A stretch of DNA of 23,727 nucleotides, taken from NCBI GenBank assembly GCA_052033915.1, contig JBPOJF010000019.1:1-23727 (forward strand). Reading direction: 5' to 3'. The notes under the pieces were generated by a model. The model had not been told where the DNA came from and ran no database searches. It saw only the letters and a list, made by a program, of their open reading frames with translations. Below, piece by piece: positions 8,634 through 15,787 of the stretch. Positions within the stretch are counted from its first letter, which is position 1. The number at the start of each line of letters is the position of its first letter. Source of the stretch: CALMZY01 sp052033915 (lineage in GTDB: Bacteria > Verrucomicrobiota > Kiritimatiellia > CAIQIC01 > JAGNIJ01). The translations under genes were made by a program, and so were the position numbers.

Positions 8634-8651
8634 TCGCGCGTCCCCGCGCGA
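8634..8651. repeat. GC-rich hairpin TCGCGCG-TCCC-CGCGCGA
   Basis: A perfect 7-bp inverted repeat with a TCCC loop, in the spacer after the efflux operon and ten bases after the second TTCCAA palindrome. There is no T-run after it, so it is not a classical terminator. It may belong to the same composite intergenic element. Confidence 0.6.
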
Positions 8652-8712
8652 TGGGGTTCCACGTCCCGAGCGGTTTGAAGGAATTCGTCAGGATGTTGCC
8701 GTCCAAGGGAGT

Positions 8713-8736
8713 ACGCCGAGAAGGAGGGCGTTTTTT
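8713..8736 (+). terminator. candidate Rho-independent terminator of the efflux operon
   Basis: ACGCC (8713-8717) pairs with GGCGT (8727-8731) around a nine-base loop, and a run of T continues to 8736. The stem is only 5 bp. Its place between the pump operon and the next promoter supports the role. Confidence 0.45.
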
Positions 8737-8758
8737 GTGTTCGTACGTCACGACCGGT

Positions 8759-8851
8759 TTCCTGTAAGGGCTCTATGGCCCGTTCCCCGGCGCGGGAATG
8801 AGGCGTATTCCACGGGCAAACGGTCTGTATTTACAGGAAGCGCGTTGCCCG
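8759..8851 (+). promoter_or_regulatory. highly structured intergenic element ahead of the EPS locus
   Basis: The 363-base spacer 8575-8937 has no gene. Its second half holds nested inverted repeats. TTCCTGTAA (8759-8767) pairs with TTACAGGAA (8831-8839) over 9 bp. Inside lie GGGC/GCCC (8768-8771 with 8778-8781) and TTCCC/GGGAA (8783-8787 with 8794-8798). CGGGCAA (8813-8819) can instead pair with TTGCCCG (8845-8851), which competes with the closing stem. Two mutually exclusive folds are what a switching leader or a multi-branched RNA would show, but the predicted promoter at 8865-8893 lies downstream. The element would therefore be transcribed only from a start further upstream, or act as DNA. 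Confidence 0.4.
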
Positions 8852-8864
8852 CTATGAGTAAGGC

Positions 8865-8893
8865 TTGTCACTGAAAGACCAATCTGGCATAGA
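8865..8893 (+). promoter_or_regulatory. candidate promoter for the lipoprotein and EPS genes
   Basis: TTGTCA at 8865-8870 and CATAGA at 8888-8893 are 17 bases apart, with TG one base ahead of the -10 box (extended -10 pattern). The -35 matches 5 of 6 and the -10 only 3 of 6. The predicted start is near 8900, about 38 bases before the GTG start. Confidence 0.35.
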
Positions 8894-8937
8894 GGGTGTG
8901 TGCCGTGCACTCAGCCTATATGGAAAGGAATCTGCTT

Positions 8938-9312
8938 GTGAAAAAGGCATTTCTGATTGCGGCTTTCCTGGCCGGTATCGTGTGTTCCGGATGCAAGACC
9001 ATTCCCAGCGCTCACATCAGCGAACTGGCCTTGGGCATGGATCCGGCGCAGGTGAAGGACATCATGGGCCCGCCGTTCACGATTCGTGCGGCCAAGCAGT
9101 ACGAAAACGGCGAAAGCATGGAGGTGTGGGAGTACATGGCTCCCTACTTCTCGCTCGCCGCGTGGGACGACAAGTACGACAAGACGTACTGGATCATCTT
9201 TGAAAACGGCAAGGTCGTGCAGTGGGGTGAGCCCGGCGATTTTTCGGGCACCGACACCGCGACAGGCAATGTCCTGGTCAAAGACTACTTCAACAAGAAA
9301 CTGCTGAAGTGA
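8938..9312 (+). CDS. small outer-membrane lipoprotein, BamE/SmpA-OmlA-like
   Basis: A 124-residue predicted lipoprotein with signal MKKAFLIAAFLAGIVCSGC (lipid-anchored Cys19). The mature part has the SmpA/OmlA hallmark: an LALGMDPAQVKDIMGPPF turn-helix followed by beta strands containing VWEYMAPY and YWIIFENGKVVQWG. BamE has this fold and stabilises the outer-membrane barrel-assembly machine, but many stand-alone relatives have unknown roles, and no other Bam gene is near. GTG 8938 is preferred because AAAGGA sits 8 bases upstream and the signal starts there; in-frame GTG 8896 and ATG 8920 would add a non-signal extension. The beta-barrel gene follows closely, which suggests co-expression and perhaps help with its assembly. 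Confidence 0.85.
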   Translation: MKKAFLIAAFLAGIVCSGCKTIPSAHISELALGMDPAQVKDIMGPPFTIRAAKQYENGESMEVWEYMAPYFSLAAWDDKYDKTYWIIFENGKVVQWGEPGDFSGTDTATGNVLVKDYFNKKLLK

Positions 9313-9381
9313 TTCTTGAGGGTGATTAATTCACAGCGATCGGGCCTTCTTCGGTGGATTGTCGTCAAACGGAGCCGGCTG

Positions 9382-10719
9382 TTGCCCAAAATCAGCGAGG
9401 AACAGAACCCTTGTTTTCAGCCCGGCGGGCGATTCAGCCTGTTCGTCGCCATCCTCTGGGTGTGCATCTCCGGCGTTTCGGCGCAGGCCCAGTTTATCCG
9501 CATCGGCCCGTTCGATTTCGGAGCCGGCGCGGACCTGGACCTCGTCTACTCGACCAACGTGGAAGGCGTTCGGCCCGGCGCGACGGACAAGGAGATGAAG
9601 GACTACTATGCGGTGGCCTCGTTCAACCTCGCGTCCAGTTCGGCCAGCTTCCGTAATTCCTCCATCGACCTGAGCACCGGAATCACCGTGGAACGGCACT
9701 TGCGTCGCACGGATCTCGACACGACGTCCGACCCGTTCGGGCAGGGACAGATCGACACGGCGTTTGAGCTGGGTCGATACACGTTGAGATTGAACCTGGC
9801 CAACCAGACCACGTTTGAAGAGAAAGAGGGCACCTACACACCCTCGGGTTCGAGGAATAAACGGGATGTCCGGACGGCCACGGATTACGGGGCTGAATTG
9901 CAGTGGAAGAGAAACGAGCTTACCGTGGCCGGCGGAGCGAGCGGTTCCCGGGAGCGACATCGGGAGGATGAATTCAAGGTAGCCGATCAGAACAAGTATA
10001 CCGCCTATTTAAACGGCGACTGGCAGTTTTCTCAACGATTGGGACTGAACTTCGCGTACAAACGGGACAAGACGGATCTCGTCCATGTGGAGGACTCCTA
10101 TTCCGGCTGGGATGAGAAGACCACCATCGGGCTGGAGTCCATGATTCTTGAACGGCCGCATCTGACCTACACGCTGGGCGCGGAGAGGTCGAAAGTGCAG
10201 GACGAGGAGATCGACTGGGAGCCCACGCATACGTTCACGTTGGATGATCATTTTGAATTCAGTCCGCGCACGAGGTTGACCGGGAATATCTCTTATAAAT
10301 ACACGGACAGGTACGCCGACGATGAAATCGCGCTGACGTGCAATGTCGTCTTGGACAACGAGTTTTCGCGCACCGCGCAGCAATCCCTTCGCGTGAGCAA
10401 GCAACCGGCCGGCACATTCGGGTCAACGGAGAAGACGGATATGACGTCCGTCGAGTACCTCTTGCGGAAAGATGACTTGTTCATTTACAATCTCAACTTC
10501 ACGTTCAGCGCCTCCTACAAGCATAACCGGCCCATGGGAGAGGGGGCTGGAGAGATCGAGAACATCACGAGACTTACGCCGGAGTTGTCCTGGAGCCGGG
10601 CGGTTTCCCGGAAGATCAATCGTACGTTGTCCTATCTGTACCTATGGGAACATTCGAATCTGGAGAGCGAGAACCTGACGGAACACAGGGTGACATTCAG
10701 CTATACTTACACGTTCTAG
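9382..10719 (+). CDS. outer-membrane beta-barrel protein of the EPS locus
   Basis: A secreted protein of about 445 residues. A signal peptide (FSLFVAILWVCISGVSAQAQ) is followed by alternating polar/hydrophobic stretches ending in aromatic pairs, many charged turns (e.g. YKRDKTDL, SKVQDEEIDWEP), and a C-terminal strand ending RVTFSYTYTF. The terminal Phe is the usual outer-membrane insertion signal. The size suits a barrel of about 16-18 strands. I recognise no enzyme motif. The start is uncertain: TTG 9382 has GGAG 7 bases upstream and gives a normal signal peptide, while TTG 9316 or GTG 9322 would add about 20 residues. It directly precedes the OPX gene, so it may be the outer-membrane pore for the polymer (inference). 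Confidence 0.85.
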   Translation: MPKISEEQNPCFQPGGRFSLFVAILWVCISGVSAQAQFIRIGPFDFGAGADLDLVYSTNVEGVRPGATDKEMKDYYAVASFNLASSSASFRNSSIDLSTGITVERHLRRTDLDTTSDPFGQGQIDTAFELGRYTLRLNLANQTTFEEKEGTYTPSGSRNKRDVRTATDYGAELQWKRNELTVAGGASGSRERHREDEFKVADQNKYTAYLNGDWQFSQRLGLNFAYKRDKTDLVHVEDSYSGWDEKTTIGLESMILERPHLTYTLGAERSKVQDEEIDWEPTHTFTLDDHFEFSPRTRLTGNISYKYTDRYADDEIALTCNVVLDNEFSRTAQQSLRVSKQPAGTFGSTEKTDMTSVEYLLRKDDLFIYNLNFTFSASYKHNRPMGEGAGEIENITRLTPELSWSRAVSRKINRTLSYLYLWEHSNLESENLTEHRVTFSYTYTF

Positions 10720-10723
10720 AAAA

Positions 10724-10739
10724 CGGGCCCTATGGCCCG
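10724..10739 (+). promoter_or_regulatory. hairpin CGGGCC-CTAT-GGCCCG before the OPX gene
   Basis: A 6-bp perfect stem with a CTAT loop lies five bases after the beta-barrel stop and ends 11 bases before the OPX start, so it covers the normal ribosome-binding region. Fourteen of the 15 bases GGGCCCTATGGCCCG match the hairpin at 8768-8782 in the leader of this locus. It has no T-run, so it is not a standard terminator. A regulatory role in transcript processing, translation control or antitermination is inferred. Confidence 0.5.
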
Positions 10740-10750
10740 GACAGTGACTT

Positions 10751-11938
10751 ATGAATACAGGTTTCAGTGCATCTGTGATGCGGCTTTGCGGGTGGGTGGC
10801 GGTCCTGGGCCTTTGCATGGTTACGACGGCGCTGGGCCAGGATGTCACCGTGTCCAAGACGGGCTACGAGCACCGGATTGTGCCCGGAGACCGGCTCCGC
10901 ATTGCTGTTGCGGAGGACAAGACGCTGACCCGGGTGTATGCGGTGGCGGGCGACGGGACGATTGACATGGATTACATCGGCCGTGTCGGGGTGGGCGACA
11001 TGACGGCGGGTGTGGCCGCCGAGAAGATTGAGAATCTCCTTGAGGAGAAGTACTTCAAGAAGGCGACTGTGAGCGTGGAGGTTTCCGAATTCGTCGAAGG
11101 GGCTGTTCAAGTTATGGGTGCCGTGGCCAGGCCGCATGCCATCGCGCTGAAAAGTGATGATATGATGACGCTGACGGAAGCCATCACACAATGCGGGGGG
11201 TTGGTCAAGGGGGCCGCTGGGAACGAGGTCAGGATATTGAGGCTTCGCCCGGGCGGCGGCATGGATCGTCAAGTCATCAAGGTCGATGTCCTGTCCATGT
11301 TCGAGAAAATGGATTTCGCGGATGATCAGTACTTGCGGCCCCGGGATATTATCATTGTTCCGACTTTAGGCGCCGGGGAGAATGAGTCGGAATTTCTCGT
11401 TCTGGGCGATGTGGCCAATCCGGGTTTTCATCCCTACATCAAGAATCTCGATGTGATTCGTGCGGTGACCATGGTGGGCGGCGCCTCGCGACAGGCGCAG
11501 TGGCAGTCCGCCCGTATTCTTCGGCGCGATGCGTCCGGCCATTACTCGGTGATTCCGGTGGACCTGTCGCGGCTTTTCGGCGAGGCCGACATGAGCATGA
11601 ACGTCAAAGTGCTTCCCGGCGACATCCTGTTCATCCCGTCGTCTGAACAAGCCTCGCGCGGCCAGGTTTACCTGTTGGGACAGGTGGCGAAGCCGGGCGC
11701 CGTGCCGCTCCCGCTGGATCAGGATGTGACTCTTGCCAAAACCATTCTGGATATGGGTGGCCTGGGCCGCTATGCCAACGACAGCAAGATCAAGATTCTC
11801 CGGACGGCGCCGGACGGATCCAAGCAGACGCTGATCGTTGACGTTGGCGACATTTTGAAAACCGGCAGTTTTGATCGGGATGTGCCGCTGGTGAACGGAG
11901 ATGTTGTTATTGTGCCGGAGAAGTTGTTGAGTTTCTGA
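10751..11938 (+). CDS. polysaccharide export (OPX/Wza-like) SLBB protein
   Basis: A 395-residue periplasmic export protein. A signal peptide (GWVAVLGLCMVTTALG) without lipobox is followed by the Poly_export domain (YEHRIVPGDRLRIAVAEDKT, about 38-112) and three SLBB domains. Each SLBB domain starts with a GxVxxPG-like turn (about 117-200, 214-296 and 306-390; e.g. VLGDVANPGF, LLGQVAKPGA) and ends in a hydrophobic strand before Pro (IIIVP, ILFIP, VVIVP). Unlike E. coli Wza it is not lipidated and stops right after the third SLBB domain, leaving no amphipathic helix to cross the outer membrane. It therefore probably needs a partner barrel. The next gene begins one base after its stop. No strong Shine-Dalgarno is seen; a hairpin lies just upstream. 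Confidence 0.94.
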   Translation: MNTGFSASVMRLCGWVAVLGLCMVTTALGQDVTVSKTGYEHRIVPGDRLRIAVAEDKTLTRVYAVAGDGTIDMDYIGRVGVGDMTAGVAAEKIENLLEEKYFKKATVSVEVSEFVEGAVQVMGAVARPHAIALKSDDMMTLTEAITQCGGLVKGAAGNEVRILRLRPGGGMDRQVIKVDVLSMFEKMDFADDQYLRPRDIIIVPTLGAGENESEFLVLGDVANPGFHPYIKNLDVIRAVTMVGGASRQAQWQSARILRRDASGHYSVIPVDLSRLFGEADMSMNVKVLPGDILFIPSSEQASRGQVYLLGQVAKPGAVPLPLDQDVTLAKTILDMGGLGRYANDSKIKILRTAPDGSKQTLIVDVGDILKTGSFDRDVPLVNGDVVIVPEKLLSF

Positions 11939-11939
11939 T

Positions 11940-14177
11940 ATGAGAACGTTTCTTGAGCCGCCATCGAAGCCCGGATTGGTCCCGCCCGGCGGGGCCCCTG
12001 CGCCGTCAACGCCGAAGGCGCCTTTCAGCCTGTCGGATATCAAACAGGTTCTGCATATCATTGTAAAACGGATATGGCTCGTGGCTCTGTGCTTTGTCAT
12101 CTCTCTTTCCGTGGCCGTTGTCACGGTGGTGCGCCAGGTTCCGATGTACAGTTGCCGGGCGACCATCCTGCTGAGCCGTGGATTGCCCACGGCGGGGAAG
12201 ATCGAGATCGAGCCGTTGGGCGACTTCATTGAAACCCAGCGGATGATCATCAACAGCCCTCTTCTGCGGGACCGCGCGAAGGAGCGCATCAATCGTCCGG
12301 CCGGGGAATTCAGCAAGGTGTCGAGCATCTCCGTGTACCCCATGGGCCGTACGGCTTTCATGGCCATTCAGGTGGAGAGCTATGATTCGGTTATTGGCGC
12401 GGAAATGGCGAACGCTCTGGCGGAGGAGTACTTGGACTTCAAGGCCGAGGAACGGATGGATACGTCCCAGGCCACGGTCATCAGCCTGACGCAACAGGCC
12501 AACCGCCTGCGCGAGGAGTTGAAAAAAGCCGATGACCGGTTGCTGGCTTTTGCGCGCGAGAACAGCATTATCGCCATTGTCGAACGGGGCAATATTGCGG
12601 CGGAGCGTCTCGGGGAGCTTTCGGCCCGGGCGGCCGCCTATCGAACCGAACGGATGTTTCTGGAGGCGCAGCAACCCCTGCTGGCCCAGGCTTCCGACGA
12701 GGCGGTTTTGACCGCGTTGTCGCCGTCCCCGTCCGTAGCGCCGGGGAGCGGGCTGGGTCGTCTTTCGATTGCATCGCTGGGCGGAGGGGAAACGAACGTT
12801 CAGAACGCGGTTATCCGGGGCGGCGAGGAGTTGGTCCAATATGGAGTGGTTGTTCAGGAAGGGTGGGAAGGATTGAAGCGTCAAAGCGCCATTCTGGAGG
12901 CGCAGTTGACCGAGTACCGGAAGCGTTTCCGCGATGCGCATCCGCTGATCCAGGAAACGATGATGACTCTTGAGGAGGTGCGCCAGAATCTTGATATGGA
13001 ACTTCAGTTTGCCCTGCGCCAGTACTACTCGCAGTTGGAGTCCCTTTCGATCAAGGAGCAGGCGGCGCGCCGGGTCGAGCAGGAGTGGGAGGAGCAGGCG
13101 GTTGAAGTCTCCCGGAAAAAGCAGGAATACGAGAACCTGAAGCAGAACGCGAACCGCATTCAGCAACTGTATAATCTGGTCTTCAACCGGCTGAAGGAAA
13201 TCGATATCTCCTTTGGGATCGAGCCCGAATCCGTGCGAATCATGGAAAGAGCGAATCCGGCCAAGTCGCCCATTGTGCCGCGCAAACTGCAGAGCATCTT
13301 CATGGCGGCTCTGATCGGGCTGGGAATCGGGCTGGCGCTCGTGTTCGGGTTGGAATATCTCGACGACTCCTTCCGTTTCCCGGAGGAGATCGCCGAGGTG
13401 CTCGGCCTGCCGTTCCTCGGCCTTGTGCCTTCGGCCAGTTGGGATCCGGATGATCTTCGTTCGCACGTGTTGGCGAATGTCGACCAGAAGAGCGGCCTCG
13501 CGGAGGCCTATCGCAGCATTCGCTCGTCCCTTCTTTTCAGCGGGGGCGAAACCCTCGTCAAAGTTTTGGCCCTGACTTCCGCGGTTCCCAAGGAAGGCAA
13601 AACCACCACGTGTTTGAACCTTGCGGTCAGCCTGGCTCAGGCCGGTTCGAGAGTCCTCATTGTGGACGGAGATTTGCGGCGGGGGGAACTGCACAAGTAC
13701 TTCGGCCTGGAAGGCGGCCGCGGTTTTTCCGACATTCTGATCGGCCAGGCCAAACCGGAGGCCGTTATTCAGCGTACCGGCGTTCCCAACATCGACTTGG
13801 TGGCCACCGGGCCGTTCCCTCCGAATCCGGGCGAAATCATTTTGCGCCCCGAGTTGCAGTCTTTCCTGGAATACGCCAAGCGCTCGTACGACCGGGTGCT
13901 CATCGATTGCCCGCCGATCATGGCGGTATCGGAAGCGGGCATTCTTGCCGCGATGGCCGAAGGGGTGGTCGTGGTCATCTGGGCGGGCCAGACCTCCAAG
14001 AAACTTACGCAACTGTCGGTTCAGCAGCTCAGGGATCGCGGCGCCAAGATCCTGGGTTGCGTGCTGAACAACTTGGACTTCCAGAGAGTAGGCTATTATT
14101 ACTACTCAACCTATTATGGTTACTATGACTACGAGGATCACTACTCGAATGCGAGGAAGGACCCCACCGCATCGTAG
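11940..14177 (+). CDS. Wzc-like polysaccharide co-polymerase with BY-kinase domain
   Basis: A 745-residue inner-membrane protein controlling chain length and export. A cytoplasmic Pro-rich start leads to the Wzz domain, with TM1 at about 47-66. A long periplasmic coiled-coil region (about 170-460) ends in the Pro-rich NPAKSPIVPRK and TM2 (MAALIGLGIGLALVFGLEYL). The cytoplasmic tyrosine-kinase domain has Walker A SAVPKEGKTTT (K554), Walker A' VLIVDGDLRRG and Walker B VLIDCPP. The C-terminal tail holds ten tyrosines between residues 719 and 735, the autophosphorylation cluster known in Wzc/Etk kinases. Both modules are fused, as in Proteobacteria and unlike the split CapA/CapB type. ATG follows the OPX stop by one base, indicating coupling. 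Confidence 0.95.
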   Translation: MRTFLEPPSKPGLVPPGGAPAPSTPKAPFSLSDIKQVLHIIVKRIWLVALCFVISLSVAVVTVVRQVPMYSCRATILLSRGLPTAGKIEIEPLGDFIETQRMIINSPLLRDRAKERINRPAGEFSKVSSISVYPMGRTAFMAIQVESYDSVIGAEMANALAEEYLDFKAEERMDTSQATVISLTQQANRLREELKKADDRLLAFARENSIIAIVERGNIAAERLGELSARAAAYRTERMFLEAQQPLLAQASDEAVLTALSPSPSVAPGSGLGRLSIASLGGGETNVQNAVIRGGEELVQYGVVVQEGWEGLKRQSAILEAQLTEYRKRFRDAHPLIQETMMTLEEVRQNLDMELQFALRQYYSQLESLSIKEQAARRVEQEWEEQAVEVSRKKQEYENLKQNANRIQQLYNLVFNRLKEIDISFGIEPESVRIMERANPAKSPIVPRKLQSIFMAALIGLGIGLALVFGLEYLDDSFRFPEEIAEVLGLPFLGLVPSASWDPDDLRSHVLANVDQKSGLAEAYRSIRSSLLFSGGETLVKVLALTSAVPKEGKTTTCLNLAVSLAQAGSRVLIVDGDLRRGELHKYFGLEGGRGFSDILIGQAKPEAVIQRTGVPNIDLVATGPFPPNPGEIILRPELQSFLEYAKRSYDRVLIDCPPIMAVSEAGILAAMAEGVVVVIWAGQTSKKLTQLSVQQLRDRGAKILGCVLNNLDFQRVGYYYYSTYYGYYDYEDHYSNARKDPTAS

Positions 14178-14253
14178 CTTCAGCGTCGTCCGCGGTCCCC
14201 GATGTTGTTGTTCGTCGTCCTTGTCGAAGTCTGTGGAGAAATAAGGGATTGTT

Positions 14254-15729
14254 ATGTTTTTCGAGCGTGGCATTCGAATCTCGCCCCGAAGCGTCATCCT
14301 GGTGGTCACCGACTTCGTCTGCGTTGTGGCGTCGATCATTCTTTCGTCCGTTATCCGGCTTTCGCCCCGTGAAGGATGGGCGTATGTGGTCGAGCATATT
14401 CCGTCGTTGGGCGGGTCCTGCCTGATCTTCCTGATCGTGTTTTACGCGGGTGGTCTTTATGAGTCGCAAGCCCTGAAAAGGAAGGGCGGATCGTTCTACC
14501 TCCCGCTTATTACCACGGCGATCAGCCTCGTGATCATTATCCTGGTCTTCTATGCCCGTTTCCGGTTTCACATCGGCCGCGGTATTCTTCTGCTGGCCGC
14601 GCTGTTCATTCTCCTGAGTGTCTGGGCGGTTCGCGGGCTGTACCGCGTCGCCATCGGCCGCGGACTTCTTTCCAAGAGAACGTTGATTGTGGGCGAGGGG
14701 CCGGAGGCGATCGATGTTCTTCAACTGCTCGCCAGCACAGCGGACGCCGGCTATAAGATCTTCGGCATCGTCTCCTGTAAGAAATCGAGACCCGGTGAAT
14801 TGCTCGAGGGAGTGCCGATTCTCGGGCACATGAACCGACTCCGCGAATTCGCCGAGGTCTATTCGATCGAGACGGTCGTTGTTGCCGCTTCCGTTGCGCG
14901 CGAGCACGCGTTGTTCCGTCTGCTCCGGCCGCTTCGGTACTCGGGCGTGGAGATTCTGGACTACGCCGCCCTGCACGAGGAACTGGCGCAGGAAATTCCT
15001 CTGGATCACATTGACGACGAGTGGCTCATGAACGCGGCGATGAACAGCTCGGTCATTCATATCCGGAAGATCAAGCGCGTTATGGACATCACGGTGGCTA
15101 TGGCGGGCCTCCTGCTGTTGGCGCCGTTCAGTTTGCTGGCGGCCGTCCTCATCCGCCTGGATTCGCCCGGGCCTGTTTTCTTTCGCCAGCGCCGCGCAGG
15201 ATTGGATTGCGAGCCCTACACGCTCTTTAAGTTCCGAACCATGCGGCAGGATGCCGAAGCGGTGTCCGGCGCTGTCTGGGCCGACAAGTACGATTCGCGT
15301 GTGACCCGCATCGGCCGTTTTCTCAGAAAATGGCGGATCGACGAAATTCCCCAGTTGATCAACGTCCTGCGGGGCGAGATGAGCCTGGTGGGTCCCCGTC
15401 CGGAACGCCCTGAGTTCATCGACACGCTGGCCGAGGCCATCCCTTTCTATAAGGAGCGGCTGCTGGTTCCTCCCGGGATCACGGGGTGGGCGCAGGTTAA
15501 GTATCCGTATGCTGCCAGTATCGAAGCTTCCCGCCGCAAGCTTCAGTACGACCTTTACTACATCAAATACATGAGCCTGTTCCTGGATTGCCTCATCCTG
15601 CTTCGAACGTTCAAGACCATCATTATCGGATTGAAGTACAGCGATGCCGAGGAACTCGAGGAACAGGCGGCAGGCCGCCTGATTGCCCTCCCGTCCGCAG
15701 GCAAAGCCGAGGGTGAGAAGACGGCGTAG
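14254..15729 (+). CDS. polyprenyl-phosphate hexose-1-phosphate transferase (WcaJ/WbaP-like)
   Basis: A 491-residue initiating transferase that would put a sugar-1-phosphate from a UDP-sugar onto undecaprenyl phosphate at the inner membrane. It has four N-terminal helices (about 10-30, 45-65, 85-105 and 110-130), a Rossmann-like middle domain (TLIVGEGPEAIDVLQLL) and a re-entrant helix plus catalytic domain from about residue 274. That domain shows KRVMDITVAM, SPGPVFFRQRRAG, LFKFRTMR, the core WRIDEIPQLINVLRGEMSLV followed by GPRPERPEF, and PGITGWAQV. These are the standard marks of the bacterial sugar transferase family. Sugar specificity (glucose, galactose or an amino sugar) cannot be told. 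AAGGGA lies 5 bases before ATG 14254; the 76-base gap to the kinase gene holds no visible terminator. Confidence 0.95.
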   Translation: MFFERGIRISPRSVILVVTDFVCVVASIILSSVIRLSPREGWAYVVEHIPSLGGSCLIFLIVFYAGGLYESQALKRKGGSFYLPLITTAISLVIIILVFYARFRFHIGRGILLLAALFILLSVWAVRGLYRVAIGRGLLSKRTLIVGEGPEAIDVLQLLASTADAGYKIFGIVSCKKSRPGELLEGVPILGHMNRLREFAEVYSIETVVVAASVAREHALFRLLRPLRYSGVEILDYAALHEELAQEIPLDHIDDEWLMNAAMNSSVIHIRKIKRVMDITVAMAGLLLLAPFSLLAAVLIRLDSPGPVFFRQRRAGLDCEPYTLFKFRTMRQDAEAVSGAVWADKYDSRVTRIGRFLRKWRIDEIPQLINVLRGEMSLVGPRPERPEFIDTLAEAIPFYKERLLVPPGITGWAQVKYPYAASIEASRRKLQYDLYYIKYMSLFLDCLILLRTFKTIIIGLKYSDAEELEEQAAGRLIALPSAGKAEGEKTA

Positions 15730-15787
15730 CCCGTCGCGACTTTGCGCTTGAAACTTGCCATTCCAACCTCGAAACTCACGCCACGCT

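Noticed and set aside
8575..8937. E. coli-type ops element (GGCGGTAG core) ahead of the EPS genes
   Set aside because: I looked for the core on the + strand of this spacer and did not find it; only the CTAT-loop hairpin remains as a candidate signal.
12006..14012. 668-codon open frame on the - strand opposite the Wzc-like gene
   Set aside because: Antisense shadow of a GC-rich gene: the + strand frame has clear kinase and Wzz motifs, while the - strand product is His/Arg/Gln-rich without any domain.
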